Below, one piece after another: positions 24,841 to 37,051 of a stretch of DNA of 64,000 bases (within the stretch, counting starts at the first letter, position 1; each line of letters starts with the position of its first letter). The translations under genes and the position numbers were made by a program. This stretch comes from Hypomesus transpacificus (Eukaryota > Chordata > Actinopteri > Osmeriformes > Osmeridae). The DNA lies in the NCBI RefSeq assembly GCF_021917145.1, contig NC_061070.1:17358192-17422191 (forward strand), given 5' to 3'. The notes beneath the pieces are model-generated. The model worked only from the letters and a program-made list of their open reading frames with translations, did not search any database and was not told where the DNA came from.

Positions 24841-25477
24841 CCCCTAATCCTGTATGACCATTTGAAATGGTACCACCCTACACATTCGCAAATGTTTCAT
24901 TGTAAAACTCGTACAAATTGCATTTAGTTAAAGACAGCGTCCGATACGCTTCTGTTTTTAATTAGTGGAATATAATAAACTATTTACAGAAACTGTGCAA
25001 CACAGTAGGCTATTTGGCGCACAGTCCCGAACAAGTCCTACAGAACGTCGAATGATGATGGATCGGATGAACACATGCTAATAAACAAGATCCATGCGCG
25101 AGTAAAGGCAAACTATGTAAATTTTCTACACCAGAAAACCAATTTCGACAAGAACATAATAGCGTACCTAACAGTTCGCAGGAATTTCCCAATGATGCCA
25201 GATGATGCTTAATCATTCCAACATCCTCCGCTCTGCTTGATCATGTCTATAGGCGGAGAGTCACCTGGACCCCGATGGCTTGACGACATCTCTAATCTCA
25301 TACCGTGGGATCGCACGTGATGCGCGTTTGATTATCTCTACGGTAGGCTAATGTTCAAACAAACACAAATACAGTCCTAATCGATGAGTAATTGTCATTT
25401 AAAAATAACGAATGCCAACTTGTTATAGCTCTTCCCCCTTTGGCCTCAGTCGAATCCATCAAGAACGCTGTTTACAC

Positions 25478-25485
25478 TGACGTCA
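25478..25485. promoter_or_regulatory. CRE-like palindrome TGACGTCA
   Basis: A perfect 8-bp cAMP-response-element palindrome sits between the divergent ccser2 (minus) and SPARC-like (plus) genes. It could serve the ccser2 promoter. Function is inferred from the consensus alone. Confidence 0.45.
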
Positions 25486-26128
25486 CGTATTATACTTTTT
25501 TCATCCCGCCCAGTTGTCGCGTGTTCATAAAGTGCTGCTCGCGCTCATGTTGAAAAGGCCTGGGACATCCAACCCGCCGCTTGAATTAAAAAACATAGGT
25601 ATTATTTTCAAAACGATGAAAAGTATGTTTTATAAAGACGTAGTGTGCATTTCTAGTAGAAAAAAAAAGAAATAGATGATTCTTGATTCCTTTACTTTGT
25701 GTAGATGTAAAGTGTTGTGGACTATAGGCCAATTCAAGGATTAATGAAGACATTTTTATAGGGGATTTTTTGTTGTCTGTAGCGTTTTATTTTAGCTTAA
25801 TTTTCAGTCCTATAAATGCATTTATCATTGTATATTCCGTTTAATCTCTGTTAAGTTGTTTGTAAAGAAGCATATGTTGTATGTATGAGCTACCTGTGTG
25901 GCGTTTGAAGGGCTTCTATAGGTCTTCGATCTTGTCCTCAGAAAGATTCCCTATCTAAAAGAAGAAAATAAACTTAACCACAATGTAATAACGTTCCCGT
26001 GTCTGAAACATTATAATGGCCGGTAGGTGGCAGTGGTGAGTGTGCAGGTTTCATTATACATTCTGTTAAGTTATTGTAATTGGTGCCCCAATTTGAAGCT
26101 GCAACTGATGTTCGTTTGTGTTTGTATG

Positions 26129-26175
26129 TATGTGTGTGTGTGTGTGTGTGTGCGCGCGCGCGCGTGTGTGTGTGT
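26129..26175. repeat. (GT)n(GC)n(GT)n alternating purine-pyrimidine tract
   Basis: About 46 bases of uninterrupted alternation, with CGCGCGCGCG in the middle, upstream of the SPARC-like gene. Confidence 0.9.
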
Positions 26176-26986
26176 TTATACAGGTTTGTAGAGGAAGGGG
26201 ATACTGGTTCTCATTGAGGTTGGCAGTGATCCATTTATTTACCAACTCCCTTTCTCTCTCTTTCTCTCTCTCTCCCTCTTGCCCCCTCTCTTTCTGTCCC
26301 CCCCCTTCTCTCTTTTTCTTTCTCATCACTTCTACCCCATTGCAGTTTTGGCTGCCTGACCGAAATGTCATCTGTTTGAACAGGGGGCAAATATGAAGAG
26401 AAGAGAGTGAACCTTTCAAAAGGGGGGGGGGAGAGGTAAATCGGGGGAGAATGTAGAAATAGAGAATCAAATAAAAAAGAGAGAGGGAGGGAGAGAGAGA
26501 ACGGATAGACTGCAGAGGTACTGTAGGCTATAAAATACAGCTACCACAGAAAACTGTGAAAGAAGGACAGCAAGGTATGCAGCTGGCGAGAGAGCGAAAA
26601 GCTGAGGAACAAGTGGAGGAGAGAGCGAAGCACTGGTGAGATTTTTTAAAGTGAATAAATGGCTTATTATTCCATAATGACTTCCTGTGTTGACAGCATA
26701 ATGTTCCTTCTGTGTAACTCAAGCCTCCACCCCAGTAATGGATCATGATTGCATTCCTCTGACAGTTCCTATGTTTTATACCCCATTACTGGATTCCCTG
26801 CCTGGAACACAGACCAACGATTTGGGGTTTGGAAGGAGAAATTGTTTAATGGTCGTGATAAACGTATGTGGAAATGATGCTAATGGTCTTTCAGTTTCAC
26901 ATTGGAGGATACGTGTGGTTATATTTGGTTTATTTATTCTGCAGGTTTAGAAAACCTCCTGTCTTGGTCGTCTTTATTTCTTGACC

Positions 26987-29900
26987 ATGCACCTGAGCGT
27001 CCACACGGTCCTGTTCCTGCTGGTGACCCACTCACTTGTTCCTGATGTGGTTATGGTGAGTGTCACCTGCCTCTCTGTTGTAGCACGCAGTGTACAAGCC
27101 CACCTGGCTGCAAAAGAAACAGCTCAATTTGTCTAGAAGGGTTGATCATTTCCCACTTGGCACAAAACATGTGGCTTTTATGGTGGCGGACTGTTTGTTG
27201 CTTACATGTTTGTTATGGATTAGTTAATGCTATGGTCTTGACAGTATTGGTGTTAAATTGTGCTGGCGGTGAACAGGATTGTGCACAGGACTTTAGGTCA
27301 GATGTGCACCTGTTTCTCATCAGTTTACTGTCCAACCAGGCCAGATGGAGGATTGGCGTACACTACAAAGCATATGAAGCTGGGGCTGAGGCTGAGGCTA
27401 AGGATGGGGGCTGTGGCCAGGGACTGGGCTGGGTACGAGGCTGGGGCTGGGGCTGAGGCTAAGGATGGGGGCTGGGGCTGGGGCTGAGGCTGGGGCTGGG
27501 GCTGGGGCTGGGGCTGGGGCTGGGGCTGGGGCTGGGGCTGGGGCTGAGGATGGGGGCTGGGGCTGAGGATGGGGGCTGGGGCTGGGGCTGGGGCTGGGGC
27601 TGGGGCTGGGGCTGGGGCTGGGGCTGGGGCTGGGGCTGAGGATGGGGGCTGTGGCCAGGGACTGGGCTGGGTACGAGGCTGGGACTGAGGCTGAGGTTGG
27701 GGCTGTGACTAAGGATGGGGGCTGGGGCTGGGCCTGGGCTGAGGCTGAGGTTGGGGCTGGGACTAAGGATGGGGGCTGGGGCTGTGGCCAGGGACTAGGC
27801 TGGGTATAAGGCGGGGTTGGGGTCAGGGATGAGGCTGGGGCTGGGGTCAGGGATGAGGCTGGGGTTGGAGTTGAGGGAGGAAGAAGCTCATCCCCGAGGG
27901 GAATCATACACAATAAAAGTTCTACGAAGACCCGTCTGTCTTTCATTTAAAGTTTTTTCCTAGAGCTGTCTGAGCATCAGTTTGAAGAAAGTTGTGTAAA
28001 ATAATCACTGTCACCATGCGTATACGAGTAACTCCATATCTCAACAAAGATCAAATTATCTGTGGTATTTTCAGAAGTGTTTGTTCCTCGCGTGGTACAG
28101 TACATCTCACTCTGTCATACGGCAATGTGCTACTGTACAGCCATGGGCATGAAAAGTCAAACATCTGTTCAACGTCAAACTTGAGGAATGTGTGTGTGTG
28201 TGTGTGTGTGTGTGAGGGGTTGCAGGGGGGCAGAGCGCAGCGCAGACAGAGACAGGTAGAGGCCAGTCTGAGACCGTATATCGGCAGGGTGGACCCAGGT
28301 GAGACAGCTACTCCTCTCCCTCACGTCTCGTCATTTGTTTAGCAAACACATTATTTGTTTGTTTGTGCCGCCTTTACTCTTTCTTTCCTTTCATTAATCA
28401 AATATTTTTATTGTCAACTTCCACAACCCTCCACACCTTTGACAAAACACATGATGCTCTATGAGGGACTTTGATAAAGAGTGCATACCATCCTTGCAGA
28501 AGGCTTGATCTTTAAGATGCTGAACTCTCTCCCTCTCCCTTTCTCCCTTTCTCCCTTTCTCCCTTTCTCCCTTTCTCCCTCTCCCCCTCTCCCCCCTCTC
28601 CCCCTCTCCCTCTCCCTCTCCCTCTCCCTCTCCCTCTCCCTCTCCCTCTCCCTCTCCCTCTCCCTCTCCCTCTCCCTCTCCCTCTCCCTCTCCCTCTCCC
28701 TCCCTCTCCCCCTCTCTCTCTCCATCTTTCAGCCCAGCTGTGTGAGTTGCTGAAATGCCGCAGTCCGATAGGCTCCTGGTGTCAGGTGGTTCCAGAGCAC
28801 GGCCTCCTGGTCCCCAAGTGTGTGTGTCCCCAGACCTGCCCCAGGTGTCCCCTCGTCTAACATGTCTTCACTCGCACAACAGCAAACAGGCCAACTCTCG
28901 CGGGACGTTTTTCATCACAGACGAGCCTGCAGGTGCATCAGGATATTGCGTTATTCATGCAGTGGCTTGTGATTGCAGGAAGAGGGCGCCAGTGTGTAGC
29001 GTTCTGGGGAAGACGTACCGGAACGAGTGCCTGCTACATGAAGAAGCCTGTCGCAAGAGACGCCGCATAGGACTGGCGCACACAGGACCTTGTCTGGGTG
29101 AGGGCATCCCGCGTACCCGACTGTGCAATCACACATGCTCACACACGCTCACACACGCTCACACACGCTCACACACGCTCACACACGCAAGGCCTAAGGA
29201 GTAAAGAAAGACCACCTAACCAATACACATGGATGGAGCCAACAAGGTTGTGCGTCTCACAGTTCCGCAGGCAAACTGCACAGTGGAGGAGTTTGGTCAG
29301 TTTCCGTACCGCCTCTTGGATTGGTTCCTCCTGCTGAGTCGCATGGGCAAGTCTTACACCCCCGCGGCACCTCCCCAAAGCTGCCTTAGCCACGCCCGGA
29401 GGACGGAACTAGCCCAGGTAACCCCGGGACTGAGCCAATCTGATCCGGTGGAGGGGAAAGGTACCTGTGAGATTATACAACAACAGCAGTCAAACTGTAG
29501 TTTAGGAATAGCAGATCTGTATTGTAAAACCTACATTAGATGTTTTGGGGCGGTATGTTTGTGCTAGGTTGGCAACTACGCTCGAGGCATTTCTGGGTAT
29601 TGTTGACATAGTCCTTGCAAGCATCCCTACACCTCCCAAGAGAAGACTCCATTAGGGTGAACCAGTTCCTGTTGCCTTCCATAGTGTACTCTTCAGCAGA
29701 ACAACATGGGGGATGGGGGGGGGGGGAGAAGGGGTCAAGAGGCCTTATATAAATAGACGATGATCAATAATCACTAAATTATTCATTAAGCATGTTAACA
29801 GTCTGGTAATACTAGATCCCTAACCCTGTCTCCTTGACCTTATGGCCTGTGTACCCTTTATTATCTTTCAGCTCTCCACATCTTGAATCCCATCTGGTCT

Positions 29901-30320
29901 CCTCCTCCCTTTGCTATCATACTTTTCTGACACAAGCCCCGCTATTCTAGAATGCCACCCGTAGACTCATGTAGACTCCATAGTGAACTATAATAAACTT
30001 CAAAGAGAAGAGAACAGAACTCCATTGAACATGTGTTGTACAGGTATGAGGTATGTTTCAATGTCAGTGGGCTTCTTCAGCATTAAAATCCTCTCATCAC
30101 ATCTCTTCTCTCTCCTTATCTCCCCTTTCCATCCCCTTTCCCTCCCCCCCTCCCCTTTCCCTCCCCTCCCTTTCTCCTCTCTTCCTCTCCTCTCCTCCCT
30201 TCTCCAGAGGAGGTTTACCTTGCTGGACAGGAACAGGGATGGTAAACTGAGCAGAAGAGACCTCAGGAAACTGCGTTACAAGAGGATGCCTCTGGAGCAC
30301 TGCGCTACAGACTTCTTTAA
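26987..30320 (+). CDS. SPARC-family secreted matrix protein, 3' end missing
   Basis: Exons are 26987-27055, 28226-28298, 28733-28844, 28979-29097, 29263-29417 and 30208-30320, all GT/AG and in phase (213 aa plus two bases). Residues 1-23 form a hydrophobic signal peptide. Then comes a short basic stretch in place of SPARC's acidic domain I. A follistatin-like/Kazal module of ten cysteines runs from CELLKC to HTGPC. The start of the extracellular calcium-binding domain (FPYRLLDWF) follows, then one canonical EF-hand loop, DRNRDGKLSRRD (30226-30261), and LEHCATDFF, which aligns with SPARC EHCTTRFF. Family members bind calcium and collagen outside the cell. The last donor needs a further exon with the second EF hand, which I cannot find before 33 kb; it probably lies in the N gap. 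It is diverged from SPARC and SPARCL1 and may be a fish SPARC-like paralogue. Confidence 0.8.
27376..27880. repeat. (GGGGCT)n hexanucleotide array in the SPARC-like intron 1
   Basis: About 500 bases of GGGGCT/GAGGCT hexamers with higher-order blocks containing GGATGGGGGCT and GTGGCCAGGGACT. The plus strand has closely spaced G4 runs. The array is open in several frames, which gives spurious ORFs. Confidence 0.9.
28505..28730. repeat. (CTCCCT)n array running into a 3' splice site
   Basis: Pyrimidine hexamers end just before the acceptor AG at 28731-28732 of SPARC-like exon 3, so the array forms an extended polypyrimidine tract. Confidence 0.9.
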
Positions 30321-31723
30321 GTGAGTGGAACCAGTACCACTTCCCTAGATTCATCCAATGGCAGCGCTCTTTAAAAAGACGCAACCACCAAGACCTGATT
30401 CCAAATCTCTCAGAAAAGAGAACAATAGAAAAAGGTTTTTCAAATTCATCTATGATTCCTTGGGTCAATTTGATATCTAATTAGAGAAGAGATTAATAAT
30501 GATTCACAATCACAATTATCCTTATGATGAGCCATGTGTAAGCTTGTATTTCTAAAGCTAACAATTCGCTAGCAATTAGTTTTAACACGTAGTACACTTC
30601 ACCCTTATTAGTTCCTCAAAACCAACCAATGAGAATGTTTGAAAGAGCTTTAACGGTGCAACAAGTTCATGCGTGACTAAATTACATACATGCCTGAAAT
30701 GCCATCCTACACAGTATCCCTACAGTTTCCAATCAGTGTTCTATCTTCTAGAATGATCTAGAATGAAATACACTGAGAGTGTCTGCATCGGTACTCAGCT
30801 TTTGACAGAAAGTAACAAGTTCGATAAAATCATTTTAGTGACTAATGCGAACCACGTTCTTCCAAGTCACTGCAGCAGAATTTAGAGAGGGTTCAAATGT
30901 GTCACCCCTCCATTAGGGATCTCGCCTCCTTCCCCATGTCACACTTCCTGGCATCCTGTCCTCTCTGCACCCCTTCCACACCAGCCCCCCCCCCCTCCAC
31001 ACTAGCCCCTCTTCCTGTGTACACCCCTCCCCTCCTTCTCACCCCATCCGTCCATCGCCTCCCTCCGGTGTAGGACCCTGCCTTCCAAATCCTCCATTCT
31101 CTCCTTTCACACACACTATTGACAGGGTTTTCATCAAGACATTTTTTATCCTGTACATGTAGTCTCTCTCTGTTTGTCTCTCTCTCTCCCTCTCTCCCTC
31201 TCTCCCTCTCTCCCCCTCTCCCCCTCTCCCCCTCTCTCCCTCTGCCAGTTTTCAATGACAGGTTTTGTGGAAGTGGGGTTGGCTATCTCAATGTCAACCC
31301 ATTCCCAGCAATGATAATGTTTATTACCCACTGTGCTTCCCGCTGTCTATGGATTAGTGCAAATGGAGACTCTACCCTTCAAAGAAAATGTTTTGTGGGG
31401 GGTCAAGACAAATGTCTGTGATGGGCCAAGTAGATGTGTGCAGATGCATTTGTTTGCAGACAGTATTATGATCATGTGTGCGTGTATCATTGTTGGAAGA
31501 TCTCTGTTTGCATACTGAGATTGTGTGTGTGAATGTGCGTGTGTATGTGCGTGTGTGTGTGTTGCCATGTTTGTGAGTGTGCTGGAGTTTGTGAGCATAT
31601 GTGTTCTCAAGGCCAGTGTTTTGATGTGGTCAGCCACATATATATATATATAAAGGCTAGATGTCTCGTCCGCGTTGCTGGCCAACGGAGTCGAACGTCC
31701 GCACATCGCGGCCATCTTGCTAC

Positions 31724-31946
31724 AGTCAACTCGCTCACCCAGAACATTGTGTTGGTGCTACATGTACTTTTTAAATGACCATAACTTGCTAAATTCTCAA
31801 CCGATTTTGAAACGGTTTGGTTTGTTATCAACGTCAGAGATGTCTTAAGCCACTGCATACTATATATAAAATATATATAATAGAAGTATGCAGTAGCATA
31901 AAGCACATTTAGCACCAACACATTGTTCTGGGTGAGCGAGTTGACT
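31724..31946. mobile_element. Inverted-repeat element abutting the assembly gap
   Basis: Two 36-base arms (31724-31759 and 31911-31946) are reverse complements with one mismatch. Inside lies a second imperfect palindrome around TATA repeats. This looks like a non-autonomous DNA transposon or fold-back element. The right arm ends exactly at the gap. Confidence 0.6.
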
Positions 31947-32446
31947 NNNNNNNNNNNNNNNNNNNNNNNNNNNNNNNNNNNNNNNNNNNNNNNNNNNNNN
32001 NNNNNNNNNNNNNNNNNNNNNNNNNNNNNNNNNNNNNNNNNNNNNNNNNNNNNNNNNNNNNNNNNNNNNNNNNNNNNNNNNNNNNNNNNNNNNNNNNNNN
32101 NNNNNNNNNNNNNNNNNNNNNNNNNNNNNNNNNNNNNNNNNNNNNNNNNNNNNNNNNNNNNNNNNNNNNNNNNNNNNNNNNNNNNNNNNNNNNNNNNNNN
32201 NNNNNNNNNNNNNNNNNNNNNNNNNNNNNNNNNNNNNNNNNNNNNNNNNNNNNNNNNNNNNNNNNNNNNNNNNNNNNNNNNNNNNNNNNNNNNNNNNNNN
32301 NNNNNNNNNNNNNNNNNNNNNNNNNNNNNNNNNNNNNNNNNNNNNNNNNNNNNNNNNNNNNNNNNNNNNNNNNNNNNNNNNNNNNNNNNNNNNNNNNNNN
32401 NNNNNNNNNNNNNNNNNNNNNNNNNNNNNNNNNNNNNNNNNNNNNN
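31947..32446. other. Assembly gap, 500 N
   Basis: Exactly 500 unknown bases. The missing last exon of the SPARC-family gene is probably here. Confidence 0.99.
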
Positions 32447-33075
32447 GTTCTCCTGGCTGTGATGGTGTTCGGAAGGCACAATCTGCATGTCTGTCGGATC
32501 AGGCTGCAGCATCTCCCGGTGCTGTTAGATTCTCCTTACTAAAGTGCCAGTGGTTTTTCTCTCCGTTAACAAGGCCTGTCACAACCAACAAAATCGACCT
32601 TATGTTAAGACAGCAAAACCCATTTGAACGGCGTAACTATAAATAGAGGTTTGCATTCAAAGGACCTCATTTCTGAGCGATATTTGCAAACCACTTCATG
32701 CTTTGAAAGTCATGCCGAGTGATTTTTCCCTCACAGAGTGCCAAGCTGTGCTATACAGATCCCACAGTAAGATGGCATGGCAATTTCTTTCCCAACATGA
32801 ATAATTCTGTCTGAATAGCCGAAAAGTTTCCTCATATCAATGAATCATCAGTCGCTAGACGTCTTTAGGCCTCCCGTCTGTGAAAGGCTCGCTGGGGTGA
32901 GGAATGCAATTGCGCCTGCGTGCGTGCGTGCGCTCGCCCGTCCGTCTGTGCGCAATGAGACTGATGGATGTCTCTGACCTTTCTTCCTGCTCTTTCAGAC
33001 CCCGCAAGATAAAGCGAGGTGACCGGGGAAAAGGAGTGAGTGTGTGTGTGTTGGTGTGGAAGAGGATTGGCATCC

Positions 33076-36000
33076 ATGGCCTTGTCCTGGTATTTGTGCC
33101 TGGTTTTGGCACTGCTCTCTGGACCCTCCTGGCAGAAGGGGCACTCTGCCATGGCACTGGTCCTAGCCCCCGAGAACGAAGTGCCACTTCGTCCCACATC
33201 CTGGCTACCCGCAGGGAAGCTTACTACCATCCACCTGCCCAAAGGACGCACCCGCAGGTAATGTGTGTCCACACGCACGAGCGAAATGGGGAATGTCGCC
33301 ACTTTGCCATACTTAACTGACAGATGAGAAAGAACTGTGTTGTATGGAAGTGAAATTATAACAGACAGATACTATTTTCAATTAATCCGATGTATTTTAT
33401 TTACATGCAAACGGCAACTTGGTCCCCCCCTCCTCCGGTCCTTTAGAGAGGCTGGAGTTTAGCACACGGTCACCCCGGAGACAGGAGGTCCGGCCCCCTT
33501 AGCCTGAACCAGAGAGAAGCGTGCCAGTATCAGCGCTCAGAAAACCCGGAGCTGCAAATTAGGAAACGCGTGTCCCTGTGTGCTGCAATCTGTCCGTGGG
33601 AGCAGTCTCGCAGAACGAGGCGGCGGGAAAACATGAAGCGAAAGAAACGTCAGCTAGCTAACGATGATTTAAATTAATATATCAATTAAAAAGAATGTAG
33701 CGCCCTTGAGCTCGAGAGCAGGACACAGCTGTAAACCGCAGATGTAATAGATAAAGATAGATAATAAGGTTATTTTTCTCGGCACAGAGGCAAGAGGACA
33801 TGATGGCATGGATGAGTTGTCTAATCATTGAAGGATTCATCGTTAAAATGCAAAAGATGAAATAAAACTGTCTGATTTGAAAAACCCTCAACAAAAACCA
33901 TAAAAACCAGTGACGTGTTGTAAGATGTACCATGCATGCTAAGCACGATTCTAGACAGTTAAACAATGAGAGATAATCATCAAAACAGAGCAGGTCGATG
34001 GAAGCTTATCACCAAACATTGCTTGTGACCTCTGCTATCAAAATCTGCATTAGTTTGTTAAAAGCCATAACTGACAAATGCTTGAATGACAGCACTTAAA
34101 AGTAACGTCTAAACAGGTCAACTCAACTGGTTTTTAATTCTCCCATTTTTGAATTACCTAACAAGGTCATCAGGTATTCCTTGTGCTGTGGCGTTTCTCT
34201 CTCCCCAGACTTTACTTCACACTGAAGAAGAAGGCAGCCATGATGTCACTGACCGTCAGCCCATGTGACCTGCCCGTGGAGTGGACCCTGGTAGGCCGCA
34301 GCCTGAAGGATAAAGCCCCGAAGAGTCTGCACTGTGAGTGAAGACAAAGACGACACACAACTGATACCAGTTCATGCCTCCTCAGTTGCATTACACTGCA
34401 ATCTGAAAGGATGCCCGAGCCATACATTTTCATGAGGTCCATCCAAAGACTTATTTATTGGTCATTGGTTGCTGTCTACAAGACAGAGAGAGAGAGGGAG
34501 AGACAAGACTAGACAGCTGCTGAACAGAACATGAAAGTCCAGAACATGCTCTGAGAAAACAAACCGGAAGTATACAGAAGTATCAAAACTATATCTGTGT
34601 GTAGAGATGTAGTAATGGAAGTATACAGAAGTATCAAAACTATATCTGTGTGTAGAGATGTCCATATGTACGCACAACTATTTCCTGGAACAGACCCTGC
34701 ATTGCCTACCACAACTCTGTAGATTACTGAGGTAACTACATTATGAAGTTATAAAGTGATGTATTAATCATTCAGGAGCGTGAACACGAGGGTCCTAGAT
34801 GTTCCGCTGAATAATTCACTTTGATAGTGTAACATTTGGTCTCGCTCCCTGTATCGGCGTCAGACGAATCCATAAATGTAACTCCATACAGACATAGTAT
34901 TTGTTTGTAAGCTGTGAGAGAGACGAGATATTCACCTTCAACGATACAACAATGTTTTTACCTCCACAGGGAGCTCAAAGAAAAGTGTCCCTGAGGTTTG
35001 GTGGCAGGCTCCGGGGATAGAGACCAAGATCCACACCTACACCGGCAATGCCATGGACACCTACTCTGGTCCTTCCTATGCGCAGGCCTCCATTTACATC
35101 CTCAGGCTGCGGTCCAAGGACCAGGACACCAGTTCTGCCGTGTACCTCCACGAGGGACCCGGTCCTTCAGGGGCTTTCCCGGAGCTTCCCCCCGACCCGC
35201 GTGTCCACACCCTGGGTGTAGGAATGACCAGCGTCACCTTGAGCTGGAGCCCCAGCAGCACCCAGGCCAGGCTGCCACACAGCCAGCCCAGCTACGAGTA
35301 CTGCGTCCTGGTCAACCGCCAGCACAACTACCGCAGTCTCTGCGCTGCTCGCGAGGGCATCCGGAGAGAGAAGGAGCGAGAGAAGACGAGAGAGAGAAAG
35401 GAGAAGAAGAAGAAAGTGACCGTGTGGCCCATTCTGAAAGACTGGTGGTGGCAGCAGTGGGACGCCAACCCTGATCCTAAGTCCCCTGCTGCCGTGTCCG
35501 ATGACAAGTACAGCGACCTGCCGTGTGTGTGCGAGGGCCTGGACAGTGTGTGTACCGTCTCCGACCTGTTCCCGGACACCCAGTACTTCTTCGACGTGTT
35601 CGTGAGGGACCTGCTGAACGGCACCAGCACTGCCTACACAGGGATGGTTGCTAGGACACATGAGGAGGCGCGGTCGGCGATCTCGCCCCTGAGGGAGGGA
35701 GAGCTGAGGTGGGTGACCTTCAGAGATGGAGGATCCTCAGAGGAGTTCTTCAGCTTCCGCCCTCGTGGCTGGCAGCAGAGCGGCCTGCTGACCCTCCAGA
35801 GCTGCAGGGGGAGCCAGAGGGTCAAGGTGACCGTGTCTGGGAAGGGCCAGGTCCTGAGCTCCCAGGCTGTGGGTGAAGACCTGGTTCAGTTGTGGCTCCA
35901 GGGCAGCCCCTCCTATCTCATCACCTGGAAAGAGAGGGGACAACCGGCCCGGTCTACCAGCCAGCCTCCGACCCCGCCGGAGCTCTCCGGGCCTCTGTGA

Positions 36001-36419
36001 AGATGCAGACGTCCTCTGCGTACCACCGTAAAGGCGTCCCCTCCCTGCCCTCCACCCTGCAGATCAAGTCCTTCAACAGGCTGCGGAGCTGCGACGCCGT
36101 CACCCTGGCTTGGATGGGGACGGAGGAGCGCAGTCTGTACTGCGTGTACCGCCGCAGGCTGGGGGAAGAGGAGGCGGGAGGCAGGGGGGGGAAGGGGGCC
36201 GCAACAGGCGTCTGCGTGGGGCCAGAGTCTCGGTCGGACACTGAAAGGGTCCTGTGTAAATACTTCCAGGAGCTGAACCCTCGGAGGGCCGTTACCACGG
36301 CTGTGATCGGGGGCCTGGAGGCTGGGGCAGCCTACGTGTTTGATGTGTATCTCATGAGACGCTGGGGCATCCCTGTCAAGTACGCCAGCAAGACCATCCG
36401 GACCAGGAGGGAATGCTGA
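33076..36419 (+). pseudogene. ndnfl: NDNF-like secreted protein (NDNF/Nord family) with apparent frameshift
   Basis: Exons are 33076-33257, 34209-34333 and 34970-36419. An acceptor at 32998 suggests the first exon begins at 32999 with 5' UTR. The product starts with a signal peptide (MALSWYLCLVLALLSG). It carries the family blocks SLTVSPCDLPVEWTL, PELPPDPRV and CTVSDLFPDTQYFFDVFV, and ends VKYASKTIRTRREC as NDNF does. A Lys/Arg-rich insert sits near 35355-35420. Two fibronectin-III-like regions are expected for the family, which acts extracellularly on neuronal growth and Hedgehog/BMP signalling. The reading frame changes between about 35925 and 35990, so a straight reading stops at 36000. 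Homology then resumes in another frame to 36419, consistent with one missing base near the GGGG at 35937-35940. This may be an assembly error rather than a real pseudogene. Divergence from NDNF itself favours the ndnfl paralogue. Confidence 0.82.
34566..34667. repeat. Tandem duplication of a 51-bp unit
   Basis: Two nearly identical 51-base copies (GGAAGTATACAGAAGTATCA...) lie side by side in the last intron of the NDNF-like gene. Confidence 0.8.
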
Positions 36420-37045
36420 GCTGCTGCCCCCTTTTGGATCTCTCTGATCCCAGTGGAAGAGGATGAGACGCGCTTGGCAGCGCCAGCCATGAACCTGAGC
36501 CAGGTGATTTAATAAGACTGAAACCATAACAAAGCCATTCTACGATGAGGAAGACTGTTAAGACGTGGTACGCCCTCCGGACCAGAGATAGATGGATGTA
36601 TACGGACACTAAGTACCCTTGTGAAAGGGGTGCGTAGACGCAGAGAGGAGGGAAGCCGTACACCAGCAAAACCATTCCATTGTAGAGTAACCTGCTGTGC
36701 TTTTTTCGTTGTTTTGTTTTAGTTGTTGATGATGTGCCAGTTGTTCAAGTACCTGTTCTGTTGATGAGCACAAAGAGAGATGGAGTTTTTTTTTAGATGA
36801 CAAAAGAAAGAAAAGAATTCAAGACGGTGCCAAATATGCAACATAAACAGATGGAACTGTAATTGGACTTGACAGTGGAGAGCTTGAATTTAAAGTATCT
36901 ATCTTTAGTGCTGCATATTGTGCCGGATTTTGTACAGATTGTGCAGAATCAGTGTAAATCTTGTGTTCTGCTTTTGCATGAAGCAGGCAAAATGATTTTG
37001 TGTGTTGTTGTGTTCGATGTTTTCTTGTGCTGCTTTAAGTGCACC

Positions 37046-37051
37046 AATAAA
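37046..37051 (+). terminator. ndnfl: Polyadenylation signal of the NDNF-like gene
   Basis: AATAAA lies about 630 bases after the stop, at the end of an AT-rich 3' UTR and before the dnajc9 promoter region. Confidence 0.6.

Noticed and set aside
27398-27946. Pro-Ala-Ser repeat ORF antisense to the GGGGCT array
   Set aside because: Hexamer repeat translated in frame; no homology or splice context.
31607-32512. Long open frames across the N gap
   Set aside because: They are open only because N codons are not read as stops; the flanking parts match no protein.
32999-33320. ORF beginning PRKIKRG as the last exon of the SPARC-like gene
   Set aside because: The phase would allow it, but the product lacks the second EF hand and cysteines. 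It overlaps the NDNF-like first exon and is better read as its 5' UTR.
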